From contig NZ_JAAGLU010000041.1 of the NCBI RefSeq assembly GCF_010550245.1, forward strand, positions 37,072 to 101,071: a DNA stretch of 64,000 bases. The letters run 5' to 3'. A program made the translations under genes and the position numbers. The notes beneath the pieces are model-generated. The model did not search any database and was not told where the DNA came from. It was given only the letters and a program-made list of their open reading frames with translations. The stretch comes from Streptomyces sp. SID12501 (lineage in GTDB: Bacteria > Actinomycetota > Actinomycetes > Streptomycetales > Streptomycetaceae). This document shows positions 16,807 to 24,415 of the stretch, piece by piece. How positions within the stretch are numbered: position 1 is the stretch's first letter; each line of letters opens with the position of its first letter.

Positions 16807-17820
16807 TCAGAGGAGCGGGTCGGGGATTCCCACCGGCTCCATCAGCCACCCGAAGTCCCCGAGCCCGCCCGTCGCCGTCAGCTCGGCGGCCTCCCCGGCG
16901 CCCGCCAGGGCCCGTACGTACGCGGCGGGGTCCGTGGACGCCAGGGACAGCGGGGGGCGCCCACCGGCCACCCCGAGGGCGTGCAGGGCCTCCCGCTGGG
17001 TCAGCAGGCGTGCCCCCGGCCCCGCGCAGGCGTCCAGCGCCACATGGGCGGTCAGGTCGCACGAGCCGTCCGGCACGGGTGCCGTCTCGCGGCCGGCCCG
17101 GAAGCCGGTGAGCGTCCCGAAGGGCGGCCGGGCGCCGGCCGTGTGCGCGTAGTCGACGGCGACGGCGAGTCCCCGGTCGACGGTGGCCCTGGCGGCGGCC
17201 CAGGCGGTGTCCCTGGGGAGCCCGGTCTCGGCCCGCAGCCCGGCCTCCGGGGGCAGCGGCCACCACCGTGCCAGCCACTCCGCGTCCGCACCGGCGACCG
17301 GCCCCCCGAGCCGCTCGGTCCCGTCCGGCCGTACGAGAACCAGGCGCGGTACGCCCGCCGGGTCGACCTCCGCCACCTCCACGGGGACGTTGTCCAGCCA
17401 CTCGTTGGCGAAGAGCAGGCCGGTGAGGCCGGCGGGGGGCTCGGGCAGCCACTCGACGCGGTGACCGAGGTCCGCGGGGTGGTCGGCCAGCTCGACGGCG
17501 TACCCCCGCGCGCGGGCGGCCACCTCCGGGGGCAGGGCCGCGAGGACGGCGGTGACGAGTTCGCCCCGGCCCGCGCCCATGTCGACGAAGCCGAGCGACG
17601 CGGGGCGGCCCAGCGCCTCGTCGACCCGGCACAGCAACCGCGCCACGGCACCGGCGAAGAGCGGCGACGCGTGGACGGACGTACGGAAGTGCCCGGCGGG
17701 CCCCTCGGGCCGGCGATAGAACCCCTGTTCGCCGTACAGCGCCTCCTGCGTCGCCGCACGCCAGCCACGCCACTCGCCCGCTGTCCGGCCCGCCACCGCG
17801 CCCGTCGTCTCTCCTGCCAC
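16807..17820 (-). CDS. SAM-dependent methyltransferase, NDUFAF7/MidA family (PF02636)
   Basis: A 337-aa protein with a SAM-binding glycine motif, VDMGAGRGELV, near residues 79-89. LLFANEWLDNVPVE is a family-typical segment, and DYAHTAG lies further on. The N-terminal FYRRPEGPAGHFRTSVHASPLF resembles the FYxxxxxxGxxGDFxTSpexs pattern of the family. In mitochondria NDUFAF7 symmetrically dimethylates an arginine of NDUFS2, the NuoD homologue, and here the gene sits tail to tail with a nuoD. GTG 17820 is used; a second GTG eight codons in is better spaced from GGAGAG and could be the real start. Confidence 0.82.
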   Translation of the reverse strand: MAGETTGAVAGRTAGEWRGWRAATQEALYGEQGFYRRPEGPAGHFRTSVHASPLFAGAVARLLCRVDEALGRPASLGFVDMGAGRGELVTAVLAALPPEVAARARGYAVELADHPADLGHRVEWLPEPPAGLTGLLFANEWLDNVPVEVAEVDPAGVPRLVLVRPDGTERLGGPVAGADAEWLARWWPLPPEAGLRAETGLPRDTAWAAARATVDRGLAVAVDYAHTAGARPPFGTLTGFRAGRETAPVPDGSCDLTAHVALDACAGPGARLLTQREALHALGVAGGRPPLSLASTDPAAYVRALAGAGEAAELTATGGLGDFGWLMEPVGIPDPLL

Positions 17821-17951
17821 GGGGTCAGGCTAGGGCCTGGACCCCCGCCACCCAGGGGATAGGGTCTCCACCTTGCGGAGTACGCCGGGCCGTTACGGAT
17901 CGCCCCTCCGGTTGACCCCTGCACACACATCGCTTCCCTACGCTGGGTTAC

Positions 17952-19154
17952 GTGCAACGCGTCTATGACCTCCTCCGCAGACACCCGGCATGGGTGGACG
18001 GCTTCTGGGCCGTCTTCCTGCTCGGGATCTCCATGCTGAGCGGAGCCGTCCAGAACGAGAATCCGGGTGCCGTGTCCCCGGCGGTGACCGCCGTCCTGAC
18101 GGTCCTGCTGTGCCTGGTGATCGCGCTGCGCCGGCGCATGCCCGAGCGAATGCTCGTGCTGGCCGCCGCGGTCGGGCTTGCGCAGCTTGCCCTGGACGTC
18201 GAGCCGGTGCCCGCCGACTTCGCCCTGCTGGTGATCGTCTACACGGTGGCGGTGAGCGGGCCCCCCTGGGCCTCACGGTTCGCCCTGATCGGCGGTCTGT
18301 GCGCGTCCCCGCTGGCCCAGTTGCGCTGGCCGGAGAAGGAGTCGAGCACCGCGGGCAATCTCGCGCTGATGGTCTTCCTGGCGGTGCCGTTCGCCCTCGC
18401 CTGGGTGCTCGGCGACTCGTTGCGCACCCGTCGCGCCTACTTCGCCCAGCTGGAGGAGCGCGCCGCCCGCCTGGAGCGCGAGCGAGAGGCACAGGCCAAG
18501 GTCGCGGTCGCCGCCGAGCGCGCCCGGATCGCCCGCGAACTGCACGACGTCGTCGCGCACAACGTCTCCGTGATGGTGGTCCAGGCCGACGGCGCCGCCT
18601 ACGTCCTCGACACCGCCCCCGAACAGGCGAAGAAGGCCCTGGAGACCATCTCGGGCACCGGCCGCCAGGCCCTCGCCGAGATGCGCCGCCTGCTCGGTGT
18701 CCTGCGCACCGGCGAGCACCAGGAGGGCTGCGAGTACGTTCCGCAGCCCGACGTCGAGCAGCTCGACGAGCTGATCGAGCAGTGCCGTACCTCGGGCCTG
18801 CCCGTCGACTACAGGATCGAGGGCACCCCGCGCCCGCTGCCCAGCGGCGTGGAGCTGACTGCCTACCGCATCGTGCAGGAGGCGCTCACCAACACCCGCA
18901 AGCACGGCGGCCCGAACACCGGAGCGAGCGTGCGTCTGGTCTACTTCGACGACGGTCTCGGCCTGCTCGTCGAGGACGACGGCAAGGGCGCCCCGCACGA
19001 GCACTATGAGGACGGCGGCGCCGACGGACAGGGCCACGGCCTGATCGGCATGCGCGAGCGTGTCGGCATGGTGGGCGGCACCCTGGACGCGGGCCCGCGC
19101 CCGGGCGGCGGCTTTCGCATCAGCGCCCTGCTGCCGCTCAAACCCGCCCACTGA
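17952..19154 (+). CDS. NarL-type sensor histidine kinase
   Basis: Membrane sensor with about five or six hydrophobic segments in residues 15-155 and a short coiled coil. The HisKA_3 dimerisation domain carries phospho-acceptor His198 (RELHDVVAHNVSVM), and a GHKL ATPase domain has NTRKHGG (N box), EDDGKG and GHGLIGMRERVGMVGG (G boxes). There is no large extracytoplasmic domain, so the signal is probably sensed in or at the membrane. GTG 17952 is chosen. The response regulator follows 59 bp later, so the two form a pair. The target genes are not evident from the window. Confidence 0.92.
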   Translation: MQRVYDLLRRHPAWVDGFWAVFLLGISMLSGAVQNENPGAVSPAVTAVLTVLLCLVIALRRRMPERMLVLAAAVGLAQLALDVEPVPADFALLVIVYTVAVSGPPWASRFALIGGLCASPLAQLRWPEKESSTAGNLALMVFLAVPFALAWVLGDSLRTRRAYFAQLEERAARLEREREAQAKVAVAAERARIARELHDVVAHNVSVMVVQADGAAYVLDTAPEQAKKALETISGTGRQALAEMRRLLGVLRTGEHQEGCEYVPQPDVEQLDELIEQCRTSGLPVDYRIEGTPRPLPSGVELTAYRIVQEALTNTRKHGGPNTGASVRLVYFDDGLGLLVEDDGKGAPHEHYEDGGADGQGHGLIGMRERVGMVGGTLDAGPRPGGGFRISALLPLKPAH

Positions 19155-19213
19155 CACGTGCACGTTCGATCAACGCATTGATGTTCGATACGTACCGACC
19201 GGAGGACCCCGCC

Positions 19214-19885
19214 ATGCACATCCGTGTGATGCTCGTCGACGACCAGGTGCTGCTGCGCACCGGGTTCCGGATGGTGCTCGACGCCCAGCCGGACATGGAC
19301 GTCGTGGCGGAGGCGGGCGACGGCGTCGAGGCTCTCCAGGTGCTCCGGGAGACCGAGGTCGACGTGGTGCTGATGGACGTACGCATGCCGAAACTCGACG
19401 GGGTGGAGGCCACCCGGCGCATCTGTCAGGGCGACAACCCGCCCAAGGTGCTGATCCTGACCACCTTCGACCTCGACGAGTACGCCTTCTCCGGGCTGAA
19501 GGCGGGTGCCTCCGGCTTCATGCTGAAGGACGTGCCGCCCGGCGAACTCCTCACCGCCATCCGCTCCGTGCACAGCGGCGACGCGGTCGTGGCCCCCTCG
19601 ACCACCCGGCGGCTCCTCGACCGCTTCGCGCCCATGCTGCCGGCCACCGGCAACCAGCCCCAGTACAAGGAGCTGGAACGGCTCACCGACCGTGAGCGCG
19701 AGGTCATGATCCTGGTCGCCCAGGGCCTGTCCAACGGCGAGATCGCGGCCCGGCTGGTGCTGTCGGAGGCGACGGTGAAGACCCACGTGGGCCGCATCCT
19801 GGCCAAGCTGGGGCTGCGGGACCGGGTGCAGGTGGTCGTCCTCGCGTACGAGACGGGGCTCGTGCGGGCCGGCGGGGCCGGCTGA
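19214..19885 (+). CDS. NarL/FixJ-family response regulator
   Basis: Receiver domain (residues 3-120) with the acidic pair Asp9-Asp10, phospho-acceptor Asp55 (VVLMDVRMP) and the conserved Lys in FMLKDVPPG. A LuxR-type helix-turn-helix follows: LTDREREVMILVAQG and EATVKTHVGRILAKLGLRDRVQVV. ATG 19214 is chosen because GGAGG at 19201-19205 lies 8 nt upstream; an in-frame ATG at 19178 or 19181 would add residues not found in the family. It is cotranscribed with the kinase upstream. The product is 223 aa, the usual length. Confidence 0.94.
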   Translation: MHIRVMLVDDQVLLRTGFRMVLDAQPDMDVVAEAGDGVEALQVLRETEVDVVLMDVRMPKLDGVEATRRICQGDNPPKVLILTTFDLDEYAFSGLKAGASGFMLKDVPPGELLTAIRSVHSGDAVVAPSTTRRLLDRFAPMLPATGNQPQYKELERLTDREREVMILVAQGLSNGEIAARLVLSEATVKTHVGRILAKLGLRDRVQVVVLAYETGLVRAGGAG

Positions 19886-19945
19886 CCGACTGTTCGGCGT
19901 CGGGCGACCGTTCGGTCCCCCTTCGGTCGCCGGTCGGTCCGCCGG

Positions 19946-20711
19946 TTACCTGAGGATGCCCTCCAGGAAGTCGCTGCCCAGCCGGGCCACCATCGTGACG
20001 TCCAACTGGTGCAGCACATACCGGCCGCGGCGGCGGGTGGTGGTCAGGCCGGCCTTTCTGAGGACCGCGAGGTGCCGGGATGTCTCGGGCGCCGTCATGT
20101 TGTGCGTCTGCGCCAGCTCGGTCGTCGTGAACGAGCTGCGGGCCAGCTGGCGGCAGAGCCGCATCCGCACCGGGTGGGACAGCGCGGTCAGGCGCAGGCC
20201 GAGCTGCTCGACCGAGGCGGGGGCGGCGAGCTCGGTGGAGCCCGCCGGGTAGTGCAGGACCGGCTGCCAGCCGTACCGGTGCAGGACCATCAGATGCGGC
20301 CGGCCAAGGCTCGTCGGGACGAGCAGGAGGCTGCCCGCCGCCGTGGTGTGGCCGTTGGCCAGTTTGTCGACGGTGATGCGGCCCGCGGCCTCGTCGAGGG
20401 TGACCGCGGACGACACCGAGGCCAGCGCCTCCGCCAGGCCCTTGTGGTGCAGGAGGTCCGTCTTGTGGCGGGCGTCCGCCATGAGCTGGGGGTGCACCCG
20501 GGACCACGTCTCGGCGAAGAAGGCGTCCTCGCAGTCCACCAGCAGCTGTCGCAGCCAGGTGCGGATCCGGGGAGGGTCGTCCAGCAGGCGCCTGGTGAAA
20601 CGGAGCTGGCGGGGGCCGCGCGAGACGGCCAGGTCGAGAGCACGCCCGCACGCCTTGGAGGCGGCGGGCGTGTCGACGCTCTCGCATGTTGTACGGCAGC
20701 GCGCAGTTGAA
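19946..20711 (-). pseudogene. ArsR-type winged-helix regulator, truncated 5' end with probable frameshift
   Basis: The frame is open from 20743 down to 19946. The C-terminal half is an intact winged helix: LSHPVRMRLCRQLARSSFTTTELAQT and APETSRHLAVLRKAGL. The only usable start is GTG 20539, which yields 197 aa but begins inside coding-looking sequence, because residues encoded by 20540-20670 (LDLAVSRGPRQLRFTRRLLD) read on in the same frame. Further upstream, coding appears to continue in another frame (FNCALPYNMRE, 20683-20711), which fits a one-base deletion near 20682. The gene then stops at the end of an IS200/IS605-type right end. I infer a regulator that lost about its first hundred residues. 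A 197-aa repressor could still be made from GTG 20539. Confidence 0.55.
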
Positions 20712-20738
20712 TCCTCCCCCGGCTGAAGCAGGGGATTC
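20710..20738 (-). mobile_element. Right-end hairpin of an IS200/IS605 (TnpB-type) element, remnant
   Basis: On the minus strand the sequence reads AATCCCCTGCTTCAGC then CGGGGGAGGATTCAA. It forms a short stem (CCCC/GGGG) with a CTTCAG loop and a TTCAA end. This is the typical shape of the 3' end of TnpB-associated elements and of their omega-RNA scaffold. No complete transposase remains. A stub of 27 codons just upstream (20760-20840, minus) ends LVLIVEDLSGR, which recalls the EDL motif of the TnpB RuvC domain, but this is weak. The left end was not found. Confidence 0.5.
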
Positions 20739-21049
20739 CTGGCTCACGCTGCCTGTGGGTCAGCGACCCGACAGGTCTTCCACGATCAGCACCAGCCGGG
20801 TTGAAACCAGCCCGGTTTGATACGGCAGAGCTTGGAGACGCATGTGCTGTCTTGGCTCTCGATCAGCACGGTATACGCGCTTGGTTCTCGCAACGCACGG
20901 CGTCGATCTTACCCGGCCAGGCGGACGGTGTTTGGCCCTGGAGGCGAAACACCGCTTCCTGCCCCGGAGCCCGGGACGGTGTCCCGGGCTCCGGGCAACG
21001 GAGGGCGTACGACGGCGATCTGGTCCCGCGACTTCGCTGGTAGCGCCCC
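20739..21049. other. Gene-free stretch with element debris and one terminator
   Basis: There is no convincing gene in these 311 bp. The part from 20739 to about 20940 has lower GC than its surroundings, carries GTGCTGATCG twice (minus strand), and is probably debris of the IS200/IS605-type insertion. The remainder holds the hairpin at 20963-20995. Confidence 0.45.
20963..20995 (-). terminator. Terminator downstream of the beta-eliminating lyase gene
   Basis: Perfect 15-nt arms at 20963-20977 and 20981-20995 enclose a 3-nt loop (GGT). It lies 55 bp past the lyase stop. The near-perfect palindrome could work on both strands. Confidence 0.75.
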
Positions 21050-22249
21050 CTACAGCCGCCCCACGAACTCCGTCACCGCCGCCTTCACGTCGTCCGCCGT
21101 CCACTCCAGGCCGGCGGCACGGACGGACACCTCGGTGACCGCGAGGCCGGGGCCGCGGCGGCCCCAGGCGCCGGCGAACAGGAGGGTCTTCGTCTCCTCG
21201 CCCTGTCGAACCGCGGCCTCCGCGGCGACCTCGTGGTCGTACGGGAGCCAGACCTGGAACTCGTTCGTGTGCGGCACCTCCGGGTGGACGCGCATCCACG
21301 GCACCCCGGCCGCCGCGAAGCCCTCGCGCAGCGCGGCGGCGACCACGCGCGCGTGGGCCACGTACTCCGGGAGGCGGGGCAGCTCGCGGTCCAGGCCGAC
21401 GAGGGCCGACAGGACCGTCGGGAACTGCTGGGCGACCTCGCCGCCGTACCGGTGCCGCCACGCCTTCGCCTCCTCGACGAGGGTCCGCGGGCCCGCCAGG
21501 ACGGCACCGCCGTACCCGTCGAGGGACTTGTAGAGCGACACGTAGACGCTGTCCGCGAGGCCCGCGATCTCGTCCAGGGGGCGGCCGAAGTGGGTGGTGG
21601 ACTCCCACAGGCGGGCCCCGTCGAAGTGCACCACCGCGTCGCGTTCCCGCGCCGCCGCCACCGCCTCGGACAGCTCCTCCCAGGTGGGCAGCACGAAACC
21701 GGCCTCCCTGAGGGGCAGTTCCAGCATCAGTGTCCCGAAGGGCTCGTCGAAGTCGCGCACCTCGTCGGCCGTCGGCATCCGGGGCTCGCTCGTCACCCGG
21801 AGCGGGCGCAGTCCGCCGAGCGTGCTGAACGCGTTCCGCTCGTGCACCTCGGGGTGGGCGAGCGCGTGCAGGGCGACGGCCGGGTTGCCGGTGCGGCCCG
21901 CCCAGCAGCGCAGGGCCACCTGCTGGGCCATCGTGCCGGTCGGGAAGAAGGCGGCGGCCTCCTTGCCGAGCAGTCCGGCGACCCGTTCCTCCAGGGTCTC
22001 GACGATCCCGCCGCCGTAGATGTCCGACGGCTCGTCCAGGTCGTACGACTCCCGGGCCTCGTCGAGCAGCGCCAGCCGCTCCCTGATCGTCCCCAGGAAC
22101 CCCGGGCGTGCCAGGACCCGTTCGGCGCCCCGCAGCGCGGCCCGGCGCCGCAGCCGCCGTTCCTTGCCGCGCTGCTCCGCGCCCCGCTCCCCGCCGGGTT
22201 CCTCGCCCGGTCGCCCGTCGTCATCCGCCGTGTCGGCCGTATCGCTCAT
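21050..22249 (-). CDS. PLP-dependent beta-eliminating lyase, threonine-aldolase-like
   Basis: A 399-aa protein of the threonine aldolase/beta-eliminating lyase family (PF01212). The PLP lysine lies in YVSLYKSLDGYGGAVL, the aspartate that binds the pyridine nitrogen is in VHFDGARLWES, and GTMAQQVAL is the N-terminal cofactor-contact region. The first ~45 residues are acidic then basic and look disordered. ATG 22249 is chosen (MSDTADTADDD); an ATG four codons earlier is possible. The exact substrate (L-threonine, allo-threonine or another hydroxy amino acid) cannot be read from the sequence. It is divergent from the DUF2520 gene over ~190 bp. Confidence 0.85.
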   Translation of the reverse strand: MSDTADTADDDGRPGEEPGGERGAEQRGKERRLRRRAALRGAERVLARPGFLGTIRERLALLDEARESYDLDEPSDIYGGGIVETLEERVAGLLGKEAAAFFPTGTMAQQVALRCWAGRTGNPAVALHALAHPEVHERNAFSTLGGLRPLRVTSEPRMPTADEVRDFDEPFGTLMLELPLREAGFVLPTWEELSEAVAAARERDAVVHFDGARLWESTTHFGRPLDEIAGLADSVYVSLYKSLDGYGGAVLAGPRTLVEEAKAWRHRYGGEVAQQFPTVLSALVGLDRELPRLPEYVAHARVVAAALREGFAAAGVPWMRVHPEVPHTNEFQVWLPYDHEVAAEAAVRQGEETKTLLFAGAWGRRGPGLAVTEVSVRAAGLEWTADDVKAAVTEFVGRL

Positions 22250-22442
22250 GCCCGGGATCATCCCGCGCGCGGGATCGGGCGGTCACGCGGATTTCCGCCG
22301 GACCGTGCGCGGAAGGCGTGCGGTCGCCCACAGCCTGTGGACAACCGGACGCCTCCCGGACCGATCGCGTTAACATGACGAGAAATCGTCCGGTACATCG
22401 TCCGGTACCCCGAGCGGACTGGAACGGGAAGGCCGTCGTCGA

Positions 22443-23396
22443 GTGAGTACATTCCAACAACCAGACCCCAGGGACCGCCCCGCGCGGCTCACCGTGGGCG
22501 TGGTCGGTGCCGGGCGAGTCGGCCCCGCACTGGCCGCGGCCCTGCAACTCGCCGGGCACCGTCCGGTGGCCGTCTCCGCGGTCTCCGACGCCTCCGTCCG
22601 CAGAGCCGCGCAGCTGCTCCCCGACGTGCCCGTCGTGTCGCCCGCCCAGGTCATGGAGCGCGCCGACCTGGTCCTGCTGACCGTCCCGGACGACGCCCTG
22701 CCCGGCCTCGTCGAGGGACTCGCCGAGACCGGCGCCGTACGCCCGGGACAGCTGCTCGTGCACACCTCCGGGCGGTACGGCGCGAAGGTCCTGGACCCCG
22801 CCCTGAGGGCCGGCGCGCTGCCGCTGGCCCTGCACCCCGCCATGACGTTCACCGGCACTCCTGTGGACGTCCAGCGGCTCGCCGGGTGCTCCTTCGGCGT
22901 CACCGCGCGCCCCGAACTGCGGCTGGCCGCCGAAGCCCTCGTCATCGAGATGGGCGGCGAACCCGAGTGGATCGCCGAGGAGAGCCGCCCGCTCTACCAC
23001 GCGGCCCTCGCCCTGGGCGCCAACCATCTGGTGACCCTGGTCGCCGAGTCCATGGACCTGCTGCGCGCGGCCGGCGTCGAATCCCCCCACCGGATGCTCG
23101 GCCCGCTGCTGGGCGCCGCCCTGGACAACGCGCTGCGCTCCGGGGACGCGGCGCTCACCGGACCCGTCGCGCGCGGGGACGCGGGCACCGTCGCCGCCCA
23201 TGTCGCGGAGCTGCGCAAGCACTCCCCGCAGAGCGTCGCCGGTTATCTGGCGATGGCCCGCGCGACCGCCGACCGCGCGCTCGCGCACGGCCTGCTCAAG
23301 CCGGAGCTGGCCGAGGACCTCCTCGGGGTGCTCGCGGAGGGCGCGAACCCGCCCGCGAGCCCCGAAAGCCCGAACAGCGACGGGAGAGAGCGATGA
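22443..23396 (+). CDS. Rossmann-fold DUF2520 protein coupled to panC
   Basis: N-terminal NAD(P)-binding fold with VGVVGAGRVGPALAAAL, then a DUF2520 helical domain containing LHPAMTFTG and the conserved ALGANHLVTL segment. The fold resembles ketopantoate reductase and ProC-like oxidoreductases. GTG 22443 is chosen. The stop overlaps the panC start as ATGA, so synthesis is coupled. The link with pantothenate synthesis through panC suggests it may act as a ketopantoate reductase or a related step. That is inference from position and fold and is not established for this protein. Confidence 0.85.
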   Translation: MSTFQQPDPRDRPARLTVGVVGAGRVGPALAAALQLAGHRPVAVSAVSDASVRRAAQLLPDVPVVSPAQVMERADLVLLTVPDDALPGLVEGLAETGAVRPGQLLVHTSGRYGAKVLDPALRAGALPLALHPAMTFTGTPVDVQRLAGCSFGVTARPELRLAAEALVIEMGGEPEWIAEESRPLYHAALALGANHLVTLVAESMDLLRAAGVESPHRMLGPLLGAALDNALRSGDAALTGPVARGDAGTVAAHVAELRKHSPQSVAGYLAMARATADRALAHGLLKPELAEDLLGVLAEGANPPASPESPNSDGRER

Positions 23397-24415
23397 GCAG
23401 CCGTTTCTGGGGACTTCTGTCCGACACCGACGCTCTGGCGGACGCCCACGCGCACATCGGTGTGCCGGGACACAACGCCGTCGTCATGACCATGGGCGCC
23501 CTCCACGAAGGCCACGCCACCCTGATCCGGACCGCCCGCGAACACGTCGGCCCCAAGGGCTTCGTGACCGTCACCGTCTTCGTGAACCCCCTCCAGTTCG
23601 GCAAGGGCGAGGACCTCGACCGCTACCCGCGCACCCTCGACGCCGATGTCGCACTCGCCGAACAGGCCGGTGCGGACGCGGTGTTCGCCCCCTCGGTGGA
23701 CGAGGTCTACCCGGGCGGCGAACCCCAGGTGCGGATCAGCGCGGGCCCCATGGGGGAGCGGCTGGAAGGGGCCACACGCCCCGGGCACTTCGACGGTGTG
23801 CTCACCGTCGTCGGCAAGCTGCTCCACCTCACGCGGCCCGACGTGGCCTTCTTCGGGCAGAAGGACGCCCAGCAGCTCGCGATGATCCGCCGGATGGTCC
23901 GCGACCTGAACTTCGGCGTGGAGATCGTCGGCGTCCCGACCGTGCGCGAGCCCGACGGACTGGCCCGCTCCAGCCGCAACCGCTACCTGTCCCCGGAGGA
24001 ACGGCACACGGCGCTCGCCCTCTCCCAGGCCCTGTTCGCCGGCGGCGACCGGCACGCCGCCCAGGAGGCGCTGCGCGCGCGTGCCCGCGAGGTACCCGCC
24101 ACGCACGCGCGTGCCCAGGCCCTCAGTGCGCTCGGCGAATCCCGCGCCGCCGCCGACGCGCACGCCGTCGCGAAGGTCCCCGGAGGCGCTCCCGCCGCCG
24201 TCCGGGCCGCCGCCCGCCTCCTCCTGGACGACGCGGCCCGCCTCCGGCCCCCGCTGGTCCTCGACTACCTCGCCCTGGTCGACCCCGCCGACTTCACCGA
24301 GATCCCGGACGACTTCACGGGCGAAGCCGTCCTCGCCGTCGCAGCCAAGGTCGGGACGACCCGGCTGATCGACAACATCCCTCTCAATTTCGGAACCCCC
24401 GGAGCCGCCTCGTGA
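23393..24415 (+). CDS. panC: Pantothenate synthetase (pantoate-beta-alanine ligase)
   Basis: Condenses pantoate and beta-alanine using ATP, with a pantoyl-adenylate intermediate. VVMTMGALHEGHATLI contains the HIGH-like motif, FVNPLQFGKGEDL binds pantoate, and FGQKDAQQLAMIRRMVRDL and RSSRNRYLSPEER are conserved. It is 340 aa, longer than the ~280-aa E. coli enzyme, because of an Ala-rich linker around residues 215-270. ATG 23393 overlaps the stop of the DUF2520 gene. Its own stop overlaps the nadB start as GTGA. Coupling joins CoA and NAD precursor synthesis in one transcript. Confidence 0.96.
   Translation: MSSRFWGLLSDTDALADAHAHIGVPGHNAVVMTMGALHEGHATLIRTAREHVGPKGFVTVTVFVNPLQFGKGEDLDRYPRTLDADVALAEQAGADAVFAPSVDEVYPGGEPQVRISAGPMGERLEGATRPGHFDGVLTVVGKLLHLTRPDVAFFGQKDAQQLAMIRRMVRDLNFGVEIVGVPTVREPDGLARSSRNRYLSPEERHTALALSQALFAGGDRHAAQEALRARAREVPATHARAQALSALGESRAAADAHAVAKVPGGAPAAVRAAARLLLDDAARLRPPLVLDYLALVDPADFTEIPDDFTGEAVLAVAAKVGTTRLIDNIPLNFGTPGAAS

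Noticed and set aside
20760..20840. Short minus-strand peptide ending LVLIVEDLSGR as a TnpB gene
   Set aside because: Only 27 codons, with the EDL similarity too weak to call a gene; treated as debris in the remnant.
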